14,529 nucleotides of DNA from Candidatus Woesearchaeota archaeon (GTDB lineage Archaea > Nanobdellota > Nanobdellia > Woesearchaeales > BS150m-G63), in NCBI GenBank assembly GCA_019322735.1, contig JAHWIG010000014.1:1-14529 (forward strand), given 5' to 3'. The notes beneath the pieces were generated by a model that did not search any database, was not told the origin of the DNA, and saw nothing but the letters and a program-made list of their open reading frames with translations. A program made the translations under genes and the position numbers. Shown piece by piece: positions 6,310 through 13,101 of this stretch (the stretch's first letter is position 1; each line of letters starts with the position of its first letter).

Positions 6310-6317
6310 TTTATAAA
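6310..6317 (-). promoter_or_regulatory. TATA box of the RimB-like gene
   Basis: A perfect TTTATAAA centred 25.5 bp before the ATG at 6288. It fills the short gap after the lysS stop (6320), so the protease and ligase can be transcribed separately from lysS. No ribosome binding site is present. Confidence 0.6.
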
Positions 6318-6319
6318 GC

Positions 6320-7894
6320 TTATTGTTTTAGCTGCATAAATATTTTGCTTGCTTTTTCTTGACCAACCTCAATAATAAATGGTGCTAATTTTGGGCCTTT
6401 TTCTTTGTTGATTAATGCTTTGTATGCTACCTTGAAGAACTCCTTTGGTTCTAAGTTTATATCTTTTGATATTGAATAAAATTCATTGAATAATCTTTTT
6501 TCATTAAATTTCTTCTTTTTCAATATGGCCGCTAAAATTAACAGTGATTTTTTCTCTTTTTCTTTCAATGAGGATTTTACTTTTGAAGTTATTTTTTCAT
6601 TTAATTTGAATTTTAGATTTTCTGGAGCGTATTTTTCAAGCCAATTTATTGCACAATTTGCTCTACTTGTGATTCTCTCTTTATCTGCTTTTGTTTTTGG
6701 TTTGTAGTAGTTTAGGATTTTCTTGATATCTTTGTTATAGATCTGGATGATTGTTGTCAAGTGTCTGAAAGAAGGTTGGAATGGCATCTTTTTTGCTGGT
6801 TGATTAACTGAAGAAAGCTCATAGATTCTTCTTTGTTTCTTGTATTCTTTATCGTTCTTTGTTTCTTGTTTTTTGAAAGCTATTCTTTCGCATTTATCAA
6901 AGTCCTCATATATTTTAAGGACATCTAAATCAAAACTTATTGCGAATTCTGCACCAGGTCTTGTTCCTGCAAAAAGGTATCTTATTATCTCTGGCTCATA
7001 TATCTCCAAACAATCTCTTAAGGTAATGACATTTCCTTTTGATGATGATATTTTTCCTCCGGTTCCTTTTATGCTTATGAAATTATACATAAAATAAGAT
7101 GGGGCAGTCCATTTGTAGATATTTACAATATCTTTTCCTGTACTGAAACTTCCTCCTGTAGTGGAATGATCTTTTCCCCCTGGCTCAAAGTCAACTTGTT
7201 CATAATTCCAGCGCATTGGCCAGTCAACTCTCCATGGAAGTTTCAAGAAATCTGCTGTTGTTATATTTACATCAATGGTTTTATTGCACAATGTGCATTT
7301 CATTTTAATATTATCTTTTTTGTCATAATCAAAGAATTTTATTTCGTCCTTTCCGCATTCTGGGCAAAAGCCAGTTAAAGGCAACCAATCCTTGCTTAAT
7401 GGTTCTTTTCTGTAATTGTTAAGAATATCCTGGATTTTTTTTGTATTTTGTAATGCTGTTTTTATCTCTTTGTTGTAATCTTTCTTTCTGTATTTTTTTG
7501 ATTGATATAAATATTCTGGAGATATTCCTACTTCTGCAACATCTTTCTCTACATCAACTTCATGGTGTTTTGCATAGCTATCTTCTGTTCCAAACGGATC
7601 GGGGATGTCAACAATAGGCATTCTCAGATGTTTTTCCAACATTGCCTGCTTTGGCATATTGCCTGGAACTTTCCTGAATACATCATAATCGTCCCAGGAA
7701 TAAATAAATCTTACTTGCTTTCCTGCATCCCTTAATGCTCTTGCTATTAGATCAACAGTTATTATCTCTCTAAAATTACCTATATGGATGGTTCCAGAAG
7801 GAGTTATGCCTGCTGCTACGGTATACCTCTTCTTTTTTCCTTTTTCCCTTATGATGTTTTGAGCAAACTGATCTGCCCAATGCAATGATTCCAT
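6320..7894 (-). CDS. lysS: Class I lysyl-tRNA synthetase
   Basis: Archaeal-type class I LysRS (524 residues), which attaches lysine to tRNA-Lys. The HIGH signature appears as TPSGTIHIGN (HIGN at 37-40) and the KMSKS-equivalent loop as KISSSKGN (281-288), both in a class I Rossmann core. A zinc-ribbon insertion has C177, C180, C200 and C203. The C-terminal ~200 residues are helical, as expected for the anticodon-binding alpha-helix cage. A longer reading begins at TTG 7900, but the ATG two codons later gives the normal MESLHWADQFA start and lies 27 bp from a TATA box. Class I LysRS is common in archaea and rare elsewhere. The gene sits between the NFACT-R and RimB-like genes with its own promoter. 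Confidence 0.95.
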   Translation of the reverse strand: MESLHWADQFAQNIIREKGKKKRYTVAAGITPSGTIHIGNFREIITVDLIARALRDAGKQVRFIYSWDDYDVFRKVPGNMPKQAMLEKHLRMPIVDIPDPFGTEDSYAKHHEVDVEKDVAEVGISPEYLYQSKKYRKKDYNKEIKTALQNTKKIQDILNNYRKEPLSKDWLPLTGFCPECGKDEIKFFDYDKKDNIKMKCTLCNKTIDVNITTADFLKLPWRVDWPMRWNYEQVDFEPGGKDHSTTGGSFSTGKDIVNIYKWTAPSYFMYNFISIKGTGGKISSSKGNVITLRDCLEIYEPEIIRYLFAGTRPGAEFAISFDLDVLKIYEDFDKCERIAFKKQETKNDKEYKKQRRIYELSSVNQPAKKMPFQPSFRHLTTIIQIYNKDIKKILNYYKPKTKADKERITSRANCAINWLEKYAPENLKFKLNEKITSKVKSSLKEKEKKSLLILAAILKKKKFNEKRLFNEFYSISKDINLEPKEFFKVAYKALINKEKGPKLAPFIIEVGQEKASKIFMQLKQ

Positions 7895-7916
7895 GAACAA
7901 TGATATGGTGAGTTAG

Positions 7917-7925
7917 TTTAAAAAA
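7917..7925 (-). promoter_or_regulatory. TATA box of lysS
   Basis: The minus-strand TTTTTTAAA tract is centred 27 bp before the ATG at 7894 and lies just outside the stop of the NFACT-R gene at 7936. It supports the ATG over the TTG at 7900 and a leaderless lysS transcript. Confidence 0.5.
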
Positions 7926-7935
7926 TTTATGTTAA

Positions 7936-8724
7936 TTATTTCTTGATATTTAATCCACCTGTTGGAAGTACCCTGATAATATCATCTACATGTGCTTTTA
8001 TTTTTTTCTGGATTTTCTTTGCTGTTGAAGATTTCTTTTCTTTTCCTTGTTGAACTTCTAAATACTCTTTGCAATGTTTCTTCACAGCAGATAATGCTGC
8101 GGCCATAACTTTATTGTCTTTTAATCCTATTGCTAATCCTAATTCTGCTGTGAGGAAATTCTTTTTTCCATAGACCATAAATGCCCCTTTTGAAATATAT
8201 TCTCCTGCTTTAGCTTTCTTTGTAACTTGATCTGGGCTCACATAGAAAACATCTATTGATGGTATTCCCAGTTTCCATGCTCTTGAATAAGAAGCTGTTG
8301 CTATTGCTGTTTCCTGTAATGTTACATTACCTGGTTTTTTTCCTTTTGTCTTAATTATGAAAAATGGACTTCCTGCAATATCTGTGTGGAATATAATATC
8401 ATTTGGGTCTGTATGTTTCTTAACAACTATCTCATTTGATGTTGCATCCTTTCCTCCAATCACAAGGAAACCTTCAGAACTAGTAAACCAATGAAATTTC
8501 TCATACCATTCTTTCTCTGATATCTGTTTTAGTTCTTTCTCTTTTGCTAATTCTTCTTCTCTTCTTTTTTCTCGTTCTTTATTGAATCTTAATTGTCTTT
8601 TCTTAATTCTTGTTAAAGCTGTAATTGTCTTTTCTAGTTTTTTCTTTGCCTTTTTTGATTTATTGAAATAAACTTCAGCATTCTTTTCCACAGATTTAGA
8701 TAAATCAAGGGTTATTTTCACCAT
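7936..8724 (-). CDS. Short NFACT-R (DUF814) protein lacking the NFACT-N domain
   Basis: A 262-residue protein made only of the C-terminal part of the RqcH/Tae2/NEMF family. Residues 1-70 are a lysine/glutamate-rich coiled coil beginning VKITLDLSKSVEKNAEVYFNKSKK, as in the middle of full RqcH. Residues ~73-200 are the NFACT-R domain: FHWFTSSEGFLVIGGKDATSNEIVVKKHTDPNDIIFHTDIAGSPFFIIK, then a helix-rich part with SYSRAWKLG and DVFYVSPDQV. The tail (210-262) is basic and ends VLPTGGLNIKK. Full RqcH (~550-700 residues) binds the large ribosomal subunit and adds C-terminal tails to stalled chains; the tRNA-handling N-terminal domain is absent. A TATA box 25.5 bp before the ATG shows the short start is genuine rather than a sequencing break. 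Ribosome or RNA binding is inferred. Confidence 0.82.
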   Translation of the reverse strand: MVKITLDLSKSVEKNAEVYFNKSKKAKKKLEKTITALTRIKKRQLRFNKEREKRREEELAKEKELKQISEKEWYEKFHWFTSSEGFLVIGGKDATSNEIVVKKHTDPNDIIFHTDIAGSPFFIIKTKGKKPGNVTLQETAIATASYSRAWKLGIPSIDVFYVSPDQVTKKAKAGEYISKGAFMVYGKKNFLTAELGLAIGLKDNKVMAAALSAVKKHCKEYLEVQQGKEKKSSTAKKIQKKIKAHVDDIIRVLPTGGLNIKK

Positions 8725-8745
8725 ATCTCTTAGTTTGTTGCTGTT

Positions 8746-8753
8746 TTTTTAAA
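8746..8753 (-). promoter_or_regulatory. TATA box of the NFACT-R gene
   Basis: TTTAAAAA on the minus strand is centred 25.5 bp before the ATG at 8724. It shares a 78-bp divergent promoter region with the M50 protease gene. Confidence 0.55.
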
Positions 8754-8772
8754 TAATTTCCTATTCATAAAT

Positions 8773-8780
8773 TTTATAAA
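8773..8780 (+). promoter_or_regulatory. TATA box of the M50 protease gene
   Basis: A perfect TTTATAAA centred 26.5 bp before the ATG at 8803, predicting a leaderless transcript. Confidence 0.65.
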
Positions 8781-8802
8781 CAGGACAATCTTTGTTGCAT
8801 CT

Positions 8803-9381
8803 ATGAAATTCTCACAGATAGAAAAACAGGACCTGTTCAAGGCATGGTTAATGTTATCAATAGCATTTGCTATTGTTATGGGTGGTTTTTCTTTCACATT
8901 TCAGTTTGCCATACAGATGGCTATTGCAGCTATTACTGTAGGTACTGGATTTTTACTTCATGAAATAGGTCATAAATTCTTAGCTCAGAAGTATGGATGT
9001 GTTGCAGAATTCAGAGCAAATATGCAGATGCTTTTTTTGGCAGTACTTATGAGCTTTTTTGGCTTTATTTTTGCAGCCCCTGGGGCTGTTTTTATTGGTG
9101 GAAAGCATGTTAGTGTAAGTGAGAATGGTAAAATATCAGCAATGGGGCCATTGATGAATATAATACTTGCATTGATCTTTCTTGGATTCTTGTTTTACTT
9201 TCCAAACAGTACATTGGTATATTATGGTTTCTTAATCAATTCTTGGTTAGCTCTGTTCAATATGATCCCTTTTGCTATCTTTGATGGTGCAAAGATACTA
9301 AAATGGAATAAGGTTGTTTATGGTGTTATGGTGGCATTTAGCTTTATTTTGCTTAATGTCCCCCCCTTCATACCTAAATAA
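8803..9381 (+). CDS. Site-2-protease-like M50 membrane metalloprotease
   Basis: A 192-residue intramembrane zinc protease of family M50. Membrane segments lie at about residues 13-30, 34-62, 76-97, 116-133, 138-157 and 172-188. The zinc motif HEIGH is at 53-57, with H53, H57 and catalytic E54. The GPLMN block (115-119) and the second metal motif N-x-x-P-x-x-x-x-D-G (153-162, NMIPFAIFDG) supply the third ligand D161. It has no PDZ domain and is near the minimal size for the family. Such enzymes cut regulatory proteins within the membrane; the substrate is unknown. It is divergent from the NFACT-R gene and its end overlaps the convergent pth2 by 8 bp. Confidence 0.88.
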   Translation: MKFSQIEKQDLFKAWLMLSIAFAIVMGGFSFTFQFAIQMAIAAITVGTGFLLHEIGHKFLAQKYGCVAEFRANMQMLFLAVLMSFFGFIFAAPGAVFIGGKHVSVSENGKISAMGPLMNIILALIFLGFLFYFPNSTLVYYGFLINSWLALFNMIPFAIFDGAKILKWNKVVYGVMVAFSFILLNVPPFIPK

Positions 9382-9715
9382 GTTTTAAAGAATTAGTAAT
9401 TTCATCTATCTTTTCTTCTTCATCAGGTCCAAGAGCTATGCAAGTCTTAGTTCCTGGAGCTACAACTGTCTTTCCTGCATCTGTTATCATTGCAGTCTTA
9501 ATTCCATGATCTTTTGCTTCTTGAAGTAATTTAAGCAAGGATTTTTCATTCTCTGTCTTTAATACAATCTTTGCCATGCCTTCATCATTCCAATCCTGTA
9601 CTACTTTCTTATCTGAATTAAGAACAGCCTTTACTGAAGCATGTGCTGCTTGTGCCGCCATCTTTCCTTTTGGCAATTTAAGATCCTGCCTTATTATTAT
9701 AATCTGTTTGTACAT
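9374..9715 (-). CDS. pth2: Peptidyl-tRNA hydrolase, archaeal/eukaryotic type (Pth2)
   Basis: A 113-residue Pth2, which frees tRNA from peptidyl-tRNA dropped by the ribosome. The sequence follows the family throughout: an opening strand YKQIIIIRQDLKLPKGKMAAQ, then AAHASVKAV, a middle TENEKSLLKLLQEAKDHGI, and the signature TAMITDAGKTVVAPGTKTCIALGP. A longer frame starts at a TTG at 9733, inside the upstream gene; the ATG at 9715 gives the normal family start one base after the aminopeptidase stop. The two are therefore one transcription unit. The 3' end overlaps the M50 gene on the other strand by 8 bp. Confidence 0.95.
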   Translation of the reverse strand: MYKQIIIIRQDLKLPKGKMAAQAAHASVKAVLNSDKKVVQDWNDEGMAKIVLKTENEKSLLKLLQEAKDHGIKTAMITDAGKTVVAPGTKTCIALGPDEEEKIDEITNSLKLI

Positions 9716-9716
9716 A

Positions 9717-10808
9717 TTAAGAAGTAGAATCAAATATCTTTTTTAAATCTAGTGGTTTACCGTCTATTTCTATTGTAGGATTATTAAAAACTTGATCAAA
9801 ATGTGTTACTGCAAAGATATCTCCACCAAACCATGAATTGCTTCCTATTGCTATATGGCATGTGCCAAGTTTCTTTTCATTTATAACTGTTGGGCCAAGG
9901 ATTTCTGCTTTGGGGTTTATTCCAATACCGAATTCAGACAATAATTTAACTCCCCAAGGCAATTTTGCCTTTTCTATTGCCCATTCAAAACTCTCCTTTA
10001 ATCTTTTTGCTGATTCTCCCCCTTTTATGTCAATAACTTCTCCTTCTTTAACTATTATGGTTAGAAGATCTTCCTTAACCAAGCTTGTCCCTTCTTTATT
10101 TTTTGAAGAAACATCTATAACTAAAATTCCGTTTGCCTTATTCTTTTCAATTGCCAGATAAACTTCTCCCACCGGCATATTTCCTCCTTTTTTATTTTTA
10201 TAGAATCCGTCATTGATTATTCCTTTATAATCTCCTTTGCTAAAAGTTAAGTCAGTGCCATTTTCTGACTTGATGTGTATTTCCTTTCCCTTGTCAAGTT
10301 CTTCTTTGATTATTTTTCCTCTTTCTCTAAGTTTTTCATAATCAATATCTATTGCTTCCATGAATTTAGGGAATTTATCTGTTTCTAATTCTTCTAAGCC
10401 TGTAGTTGAAAGGAAACTTATTCCTTTTCCTTGGGTATATTTTCTGAAGCTTTTTCCTACTTGTTTTAAGGATCCTAGTTTTCCAGATAAAGATAATAAC
10501 AATAATGTTTTGTTGTCTGCAGTTAATAGTGCCTCTATAACTTTTTCATCTGCAGATTCTCCAGATGATTTTGGATTTTGCAGAACTAATTCACAATCTA
10601 CATTAAGTTGTTTAGCTGTTTCCAGATAACATCCGGCCATTATTGCTGATGCCCTTCTTTTTGGGTAACCTTCATCAGATATTATGGTGATTTTTTCAAA
10701 AGGGTCAATATTATTTATGAATATCCTTTTGAAACATTCAACATAATCATCAATAAAATGAGAAAGCCCTTCTTCTTTTAGCCAATCAGAAAACTCTTTT
10801 TTATCCAT
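9717..10808 (-). CDS. M29-like aminopeptidase (thermophilic aminopeptidase/AmpS type)
   Basis: A 363-residue protein resembling the M29 aminopeptidases, which remove N-terminal amino acids from peptides in the cytoplasm. The N-terminal ~160 residues form an alpha/beta domain of low conservation. The C-terminal half carries the metal-site region: GGNMPVGEVYLA (E215), LLSEFGIGINPKAE (E292), and near the end LGTCHIAIGSN-WFGG-IFAVTHFDQV (H336 and D338), then NPTIEIDGKPL. These are the usual M29 blocks in the usual order. No signal peptide is present. The gene is followed after one base by pth2, an archaeal pairing that makes sense in peptide and tRNA recycling. Family membership is fairly sure; substrate preference is not shown. 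A TATA box supports a leaderless start. Confidence 0.82.
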   Translation of the reverse strand: MDKKEFSDWLKEEGLSHFIDDYVECFKRIFINNIDPFEKITIISDEGYPKRRASAIMAGCYLETAKQLNVDCELVLQNPKSSGESADEKVIEALLTADNKTLLLLSLSGKLGSLKQVGKSFRKYTQGKGISFLSTTGLEELETDKFPKFMEAIDIDYEKLRERGKIIKEELDKGKEIHIKSENGTDLTFSKGDYKGIINDGFYKNKKGGNMPVGEVYLAIEKNKANGILVIDVSSKNKEGTSLVKEDLLTIIVKEGEVIDIKGGESAKRLKESFEWAIEKAKLPWGVKLLSEFGIGINPKAEILGPTVINEKKLGTCHIAIGSNSWFGGDIFAVTHFDQVFNNPTIEIDGKPLDLKKIFDSTS

Positions 10809-10830
10809 TAATGGTTTGTTAAATGGTTGA

Positions 10831-10838
10831 TTTTTAAA
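10831..10838 (-). promoter_or_regulatory. TATA box of the aminopeptidase-pth2 unit
   Basis: The minus-strand TTTAAAAA is centred 26.5 bp before the ATG at 10808, predicting a leaderless transcript for both genes. Confidence 0.55.
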
Positions 10839-10900
10839 TTTTTCTATTCCATGTTTTAACTGTTTATATCACTATTCTAAAGTAGTATCTCTTAGAAAAG

Positions 10901-10908
10901 TTTATAAA
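10901..10908 (+). promoter_or_regulatory. TATA box of the three-gene accessory operon
   Basis: A perfect TTTATAAA centred 29.5 bp before the ATG at 10934. It is the only clear promoter before three packed genes. Confidence 0.6.
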
Positions 10909-10933
10909 CTTATTTTTGATATACACTTAGATT

Positions 10934-11344
10934 ATGAATAAATTAAAGACCCCTGCTTTATTATTATCAGCTATAATTGGGTTATCAATAAAGGGTTTTA
11001 ATCGTGAACCCGTCAATCTAAAAACTATTGATCAGGTTTTTACTAGATTTAGGGAAGCACCATCATCATTAATAAGTTATCCAAAGATAGCTTATGAAAA
11101 AGGATTCTATAAGGATTATTTCAGAGAGGAATTAAGAGGGACTTCATATATTGATAATAATAACGATCATTTAGATATTCCATTTAATGTTGTGCTTGAC
11201 TCATTAGCAAATGAAGCTGTAAAGCTTAATCGTTCACATAATAATGATCCAAGAAAAAGTGGAAAAGCTTACTTGAAAGACATAAATAATGATAGAGAAG
11301 TTGGAGTTGGAAAAGAATCTGGATATTACTTTAAATCTAATTAA
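10934..11344 (+). CDS. Unrecognised secreted protein with calcium-loop-like motifs
   Basis: A 136-residue protein that begins with a signal-peptide-like stretch: positive residues at 2-5 then a hydrophobic core at about 7-19. The mature part has two short acidic/asparagine loops like the Dx[DN]xDG calcium-binding pattern. The first is at 74-85 (DNNNDHLDIPFN) and the second at 116-127 (DINNDREVGVGK), with calcium-ligand residues at positions 1, 3 and 5 of each loop. The second resembles EF-hand or dockerin loops but lacks the usual glycine and the terminal glutamate. No family is recognised. It is the first gene of a three-gene unit, one base before the next ATG. Secretion and calcium binding are inferred from sequence pattern only. 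Confidence 0.6.
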   Translation: MNKLKTPALLLSAIIGLSIKGFNREPVNLKTIDQVFTRFREAPSSLISYPKIAYEKGFYKDYFREELRGTSYIDNNNDHLDIPFNVVLDSLANEAVKLNRSHNNDPRKSGKAYLKDINNDREVGVGKESGYYFKSN

Positions 11345-11345
11345 A

Positions 11346-11903
11346 ATGGCAGAAGAAGAATATAGCAGAAAAGATGTTCCTGTATTTTTGAGGGATAGAA
11401 GTGATGAATTCTTAGGGATAACTAAAAAAAAGGAAGAAGAGAATATAGATATTTCTTATACGTCATCATTTGCTTCAGAAATTCCTATTTTTGATAATGG
11501 TTCAATATCTATTGATGATAAAGTTAATGGGCCAATTAAAAAGAAAGTATCCACTAAGGTTGATTATAACAAGATAGAGACTAATAAACTTAAAGATGCT
11601 TCTGAATTTCAAAATGATTACAATGATGAACTTAAGAAAGGATTGCAAGAAGGTGGATTAATTGATAGATTAAGAGTGGTGTATGGTGCACCTTTGGCAT
11701 CTGAAGAAAGCATTAATCAATGGGTAGAACATGATATGTCTAATAAAAGTCCATTTGCTAGGATTCGTATGTATAATGAGCTAAAAGAAGATATATACAA
11801 AGAAGGTATAAAGAAGGATTGGGATATAAAAAAATACAATCAAGAACTTAATCGTATGCAAAAGAGATTGTTTCCAGATGCAGAATTCCAAGAAATAGAA
11901 TGA
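11346..11903 (+). CDS. Unrecognised charged cytoplasmic protein
   Basis: A 185-residue protein without signal peptide or membrane segment. The first ~80 residues are acidic and low in structure, with a short repeated-looking start (EEEYSRKDVPVFLRDRSDEF). Residues ~80-185 look helical, including LKKGLQEGGLIDRLRVVYGAP and a lysine-rich final helix. An upstream ATG at 11289 lies inside the preceding gene and is unlikely. The chosen ATG follows one base after that gene's stop. The 3' end overlaps the next gene by the four bases ATGA, which signals translational coupling. No family or function could be assigned. Confidence 0.6.
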   Translation: MAEEEYSRKDVPVFLRDRSDEFLGITKKKEEENIDISYTSSFASEIPIFDNGSISIDDKVNGPIKKKVSTKVDYNKIETNKLKDASEFQNDYNDELKKGLQEGGLIDRLRVVYGAPLASEESINQWVEHDMSNKSPFARIRMYNELKEDIYKEGIKKDWDIKKYNQELNRMQKRLFPDAEFQEIE

Positions 11904-12421
11904 TAAAAGAAATATATAAGAAAAGTGTTCCTGTAGTTTTTTCTTTGTTAGCTTTAACTGGTTGTGATTCTGAACAAGTCAATGATTATATGCTTAAAGC
12001 TAAACACTTTGTGGAGAATTCAACTCAGAACTTCGTTGAGGACATTAAACCAGGGTATGATGATTCTATGTTAAAGAAATGGTATAATATCAAAGATCAA
12101 AGAGAGTTTGCTGAATCTGTTCTTGGTCCAAATAATTATGAAAATTATGATGTAATTGTTTCTTTCCCTGGTGGAAAATGGACTCGATCTTCTTTTGCTC
12201 CAATTATCGATGACATATTCAAATCATATATTGGTTTTAAAGAATCTTGGTGTGAGAAAAAGAAAGAATTGCATCTTGAACATTATACACAATACCTTGA
12301 TGAGTTCTTATTAAGAATGGGTAAAGAAGCAGACCTTGATGAAAATGATGTGCTTTCTTTGGATGAATTAGAAGGACTTAAAGAATATAGATTGTATCTT
12401 AATGGTGTTGTTGATATTTGA
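11900..12421 (+). CDS. Putative lipoprotein with an EF-hand loop
   Basis: A 173-residue protein with a clear lipoprotein signal: basic residues 3-8, a hydrophobic stretch 10-20 and lipobox LTGC with the lipidated cysteine at 22. After cleavage the protein would be anchored on the outer face of the cell membrane. The mid part has no recognised domain. Near the C-terminus, residues 145-156 (DLDENDVLSLDE) fit an EF-hand calcium loop: ligands at D145, D147, N149, V151 (backbone), S153 and E156, flanked by helices LDEFLLRMGKEA and LEGLKEYRLYL. The glycine at loop position 6 is replaced by aspartate. It overlaps the previous gene by ATGA. Lipid anchoring and calcium binding are inferred; function unknown. 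Confidence 0.65.
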   Translation: MIKEIYKKSVPVVFSLLALTGCDSEQVNDYMLKAKHFVENSTQNFVEDIKPGYDDSMLKKWYNIKDQREFAESVLGPNNYENYDVIVSFPGGKWTRSSFAPIIDDIFKSYIGFKESWCEKKKELHLEHYTQYLDEFLLRMGKEADLDENDVLSLDELEGLKEYRLYLNGVVDI

Positions 12422-12493
12422 ATTCATAATATTTATCTATTTCTTAATCTTTCTAATAGTAGAAGATATCAATAATAAATATTAAGTTTAGTA

Positions 12494-12799
12494 TTACTTA
12501 TATTTCTGAATAATACTTAGAAAATAGTTTACTTCAGCTAAATCATTTGAAGTTATTATCTTTTCTGGTTTTTCTAATGCTAATTCTTTAAAATGATCAT
12601 TAATCTGTAATATATCGGTTAAGTCTTTTTTATCAACTTCATCAATTAAACCTGATTGAGAATTGTCTATTAATCTTGAAGTCTTTTTTCTAATTTGACT
12701 AGACACATAGCTGTAGCTAATCTGGTAATCCTTATTTTTTTTGGTATGGTATAATGTTTCTACTCTATCCTTTAATTTTTTTACTAAGGTTGGTAACAT
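12494..12799 (-). CDS. Unrecognised small helical protein
   Basis: A 101-residue, lysine-rich protein with no membrane segment or signal peptide. It looks mostly helical: helix 1 at about residues 3-20, then a segment with SYVSSQIRKKTSRLIDN, and two short helices near 55-75 and 85-100. A TATA-like ATTAATAAA is centred about 26 bp before the ATG, giving some support for expression. It is convergent with the lipoprotein operon. No family recognised. Confidence 0.45.
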   Translation of the reverse strand: MLPTLVKKLKDRVETLYHTKKNKDYQISYSYVSSQIRKKTSRLIDNSQSGLIDEVDKKDLTDILQINDHFKELALEKPEKIITSNDLAEVNYFLSIIQKYK

Positions 12800-12865
12800 A
12801 GTCTGGATTTGTTTATTACCCTTTATTAATCTTTTTATCTTAATTAGAAAAAAGAAAAAAGATTA

Positions 12866-12901
12866 TGAATAAAACAGAAAGATTAAAGAGGATTAAGTAA
12901 T
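12866..12901 (+). CDS. 11-residue ORF MNKTERLKRIK in front of the msrA unit
   Basis: A very short frame that carries the first copy of the 18-bp repeat. Its KTERLK matches the C-terminus of MsrA downstream (KTERLKK). A degenerate TATA-like tract lies about 26 bp before the ATG. It may be a leader peptide or the residue of a rearranged gene end; coding status is doubtful. Confidence 0.2.
12871..12888 (+). repeat. 18-bp direct repeat, copy 1 (before msrA)
   Basis: TAAAACAGAAAGATTAAA, identical to the copy at 13607-13624. The two copies enclose the 62-residue membrane ORF and msrA. Confidence 0.75.
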
Positions 12902-12912
12902 TAAGAAATAAA

Positions 12913-13101
12913 ATGAAATTATTAATAAAACAATTCAAGAAATACATTGCTATTAGATATTTCTTTTATCTATGTATATTCATATCTTTAAATTATACAT
13001 TCCATCTAATATTCTCTTTGTCTACAGGATTTATAACTTTTATTTCTGTATTTATAACTTACACATTCAAAGGCGAAATGGAAAAATGGGTTAAAAAATG
13101 A
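12913..13101 (+). CDS. Small membrane protein coupled to msrA
   Basis: A 62-residue protein with two hydrophobic segments, about 13-29 and 31-51, between basic ends (MKLLIKQFKKY and GEMEKWVKK). It looks like a hairpin with both ends in the cytoplasm. Its TGA overlaps the ATG of msrA as ATGA, so translation is likely coupled. The base composition is AT-rich like the rest of the window, unlike msrA. No ribosome binding site is seen at its ATG. No family recognised. Confidence 0.45.
   Translation: MKLLIKQFKKYIAIRYFFYLCIFISLNYTFHLIFSLSTGFITFISVFITYTFKGEMEKWVKK

Noticed and set aside
11289..11345. Longer start of the second accessory gene
   Set aside because: It would overlap 56 bp of the preceding gene and gives a lysine/leucine stretch unlike the rest; the ATG at 11346 directly follows the stop.
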